50,360 nt of DNA from Flavobacteriales bacterium (GTDB lineage: Bacteria > Bacteroidota > Bacteroidia > Flavobacteriales_D > Crocinitomicaceae). The notes beneath the pieces were generated by a model, which saw nothing but the letters and a program-made list of their open reading frames with translations, searched no databases and was not told the origin of the DNA. The stretch lies in assembly GCA_015665275.1 (NCBI GenBank), contig JADFAL010000084.1:1-50360 (forward strand). Direction: 5' to 3'. This document shows, in pieces, positions 49,854 through 50,360 of this stretch (positions within the stretch are counted from its first letter, which is position 1; each line of letters starts with the position of its first letter). Position numbers and translations under genes: made by a program.

Positions 49854-50360
49854 ATGAAAAAGTTGACCCGTCGTGAATTATTACCGCTCATTGGAGTCGG
49901 TTTGGCAGGCAGTGCGTTTGTTTTAAGCAATACAAAAGACCAAAGCACCGAGCGCAAAAATCAACTGATTGAAATTCCAAAATACGATAGACCGGCCCGG
50001 CTAAAAAAAGGAGATACCATAGGAATTTGTGCTCCGGCAGGCGCTTTGAAACGCAAAGAAGAAGTTTCGGAATTCATCCATATTTTAAATCAATTGGGCT
50101 TTGAAGTGAAAGTCGGAGACAATGTACACGAGAAGTACGGCTACTTTGCAGGAACAGACGAAGAACGTGCCTCCGATTTCATGAAATTCATTGAGGATGA
50201 ATCAGTCCAAGGCATCTTTTTCCTCCGTGGCGGTTGGGGTTGTGCGCGATTGCTTCCCTTACTCGACTTTGATCTCATCCGAGAAAACAAAAAAGTAATC
50301 ATGGGATTCAGCGATCTCACCTCCTTGCTGAACGCCATCACCGAACATTCTGGAATTGTA
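49854..50360 (+). CDS. LD-carboxypeptidase (peptidase S66), 3'-truncated, Tat signal
   Basis: The first 169 residues are visible; the gene runs off the window. The N-terminus has a twin-arginine signal (LTRRELLPLIGVGLAGSA), then a linker and the S66 domain: LKKGDTIGICAPAGAL at about 43, YFAGTDEERASDF, IFFLRGGWGCARLLPLLD and VIMGFSDLT with the nucleophile Ser153. The Glu and His of the triad are beyond the edge. LD-carboxypeptidases release the terminal D-alanine from tetrapeptides in murein recycling and are cytoplasmic in E. coli; the Tat signal here suggests periplasmic action. The start is the first ATG in frame. Confidence 0.88.
   Translation, partial: MKKLTRRELLPLIGVGLAGSAFVLSNTKDQSTERKNQLIEIPKYDRPARLKKGDTIGICAPAGALKRKEEVSEFIHILNQLGFEVKVGDNVHEKYGYFAGTDEERASDFMKFIEDESVQGIFFLRGGWGCARLLPLLDFDLIRENKKVIMGFSDLTSLLNAITEHSGIV

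Overview
The window is about 50 kb of chromosome from a member of the Bacteroidota, most likely a Flavobacteriales bacterium near Crocinitomicaceae, Cryomorphaceae or Schleiferiaceae. The order is read from the sequence; the family is a guess. The support is: several exported proteins with type IX secretion (T9SS) sorting domains, of both the gliding-motility (type B) and type A kind; Bacteroidota-style -7 promoter elements (TAnnTTTG); few Shine-Dalgarno sequences; moderate GC; and families typical of the phylum (DUF349, a STAS-like family, PaaZ fusion, ASPIC/UnbV, SGNH-MBOAT). I see no tRNA, rRNA, CRISPR array, insertion sequence or prophage. Coding density is high and no gap between genes exceeds 300 bases.

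Layout. 1-4200 (+): end of a surface O-acylation operon, with two SGNH hydrolase-like proteins (the first cut by the window edge) and an MBOAT acyltransferase. 4307-6245 (+): an exported unknown and a DUF72 protein. 6397-10159 (-): a large T9SS-secreted PKD-repeat adhesin-like protein and an M23 peptidase lipoprotein. 10290-15649 (-): a GNAT acetyltransferase followed by a giant UvrA-like protein with four ABC ATPase modules, twice the normal number; this is the most unusual gene here. 15845-17290: two unknown proteins. 17298-20476 (-): a vWA, MoxR AAA+ and lipoprotein operon. 20570-21285 (-): a SHOCT membrane protein coupled to a lipoprotein. 21419-25159 (-): an exported CocE/NonD hydrolase followed by two unknown genes.

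25323-27020 (+): a GNAT acetyltransferase and an exported coiled-coil protein. 27138-33406 (+): a translationally coupled pair, a vanadium haloperoxidase/PAP2-type enzyme with Ig-like repeats and a T9SS tail, and an FG-GAP/ASPIC-UnbV protein. 33542-41829: metabolic and envelope genes (paaZ, a STAS-like protein, a PLP decarboxylase, an exported isoaspartyl peptidase, an outer-membrane barrel candidate, a T9SS-tailed propeller-like protein and dusB). 41872-45525 (-): an AsmA-like protein and a multi-pass lipoprotein. 45672-50360 (+): a HutD/Ves cupin, a PfkB kinase-DUF349-membrane protein operon, and the start of a Tat-exported LD-carboxypeptidase.

Three points stand out. First, in the first half of the double UvrA, the defects in its two ABC modules all fall in one of the two composite ATP sites. 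Second, 8-base tandem repeats encode two of the linkers of that protein. Third, at least six genes carry a -7-like element exactly four bases before the start codon, which suggests leaderless mRNAs.
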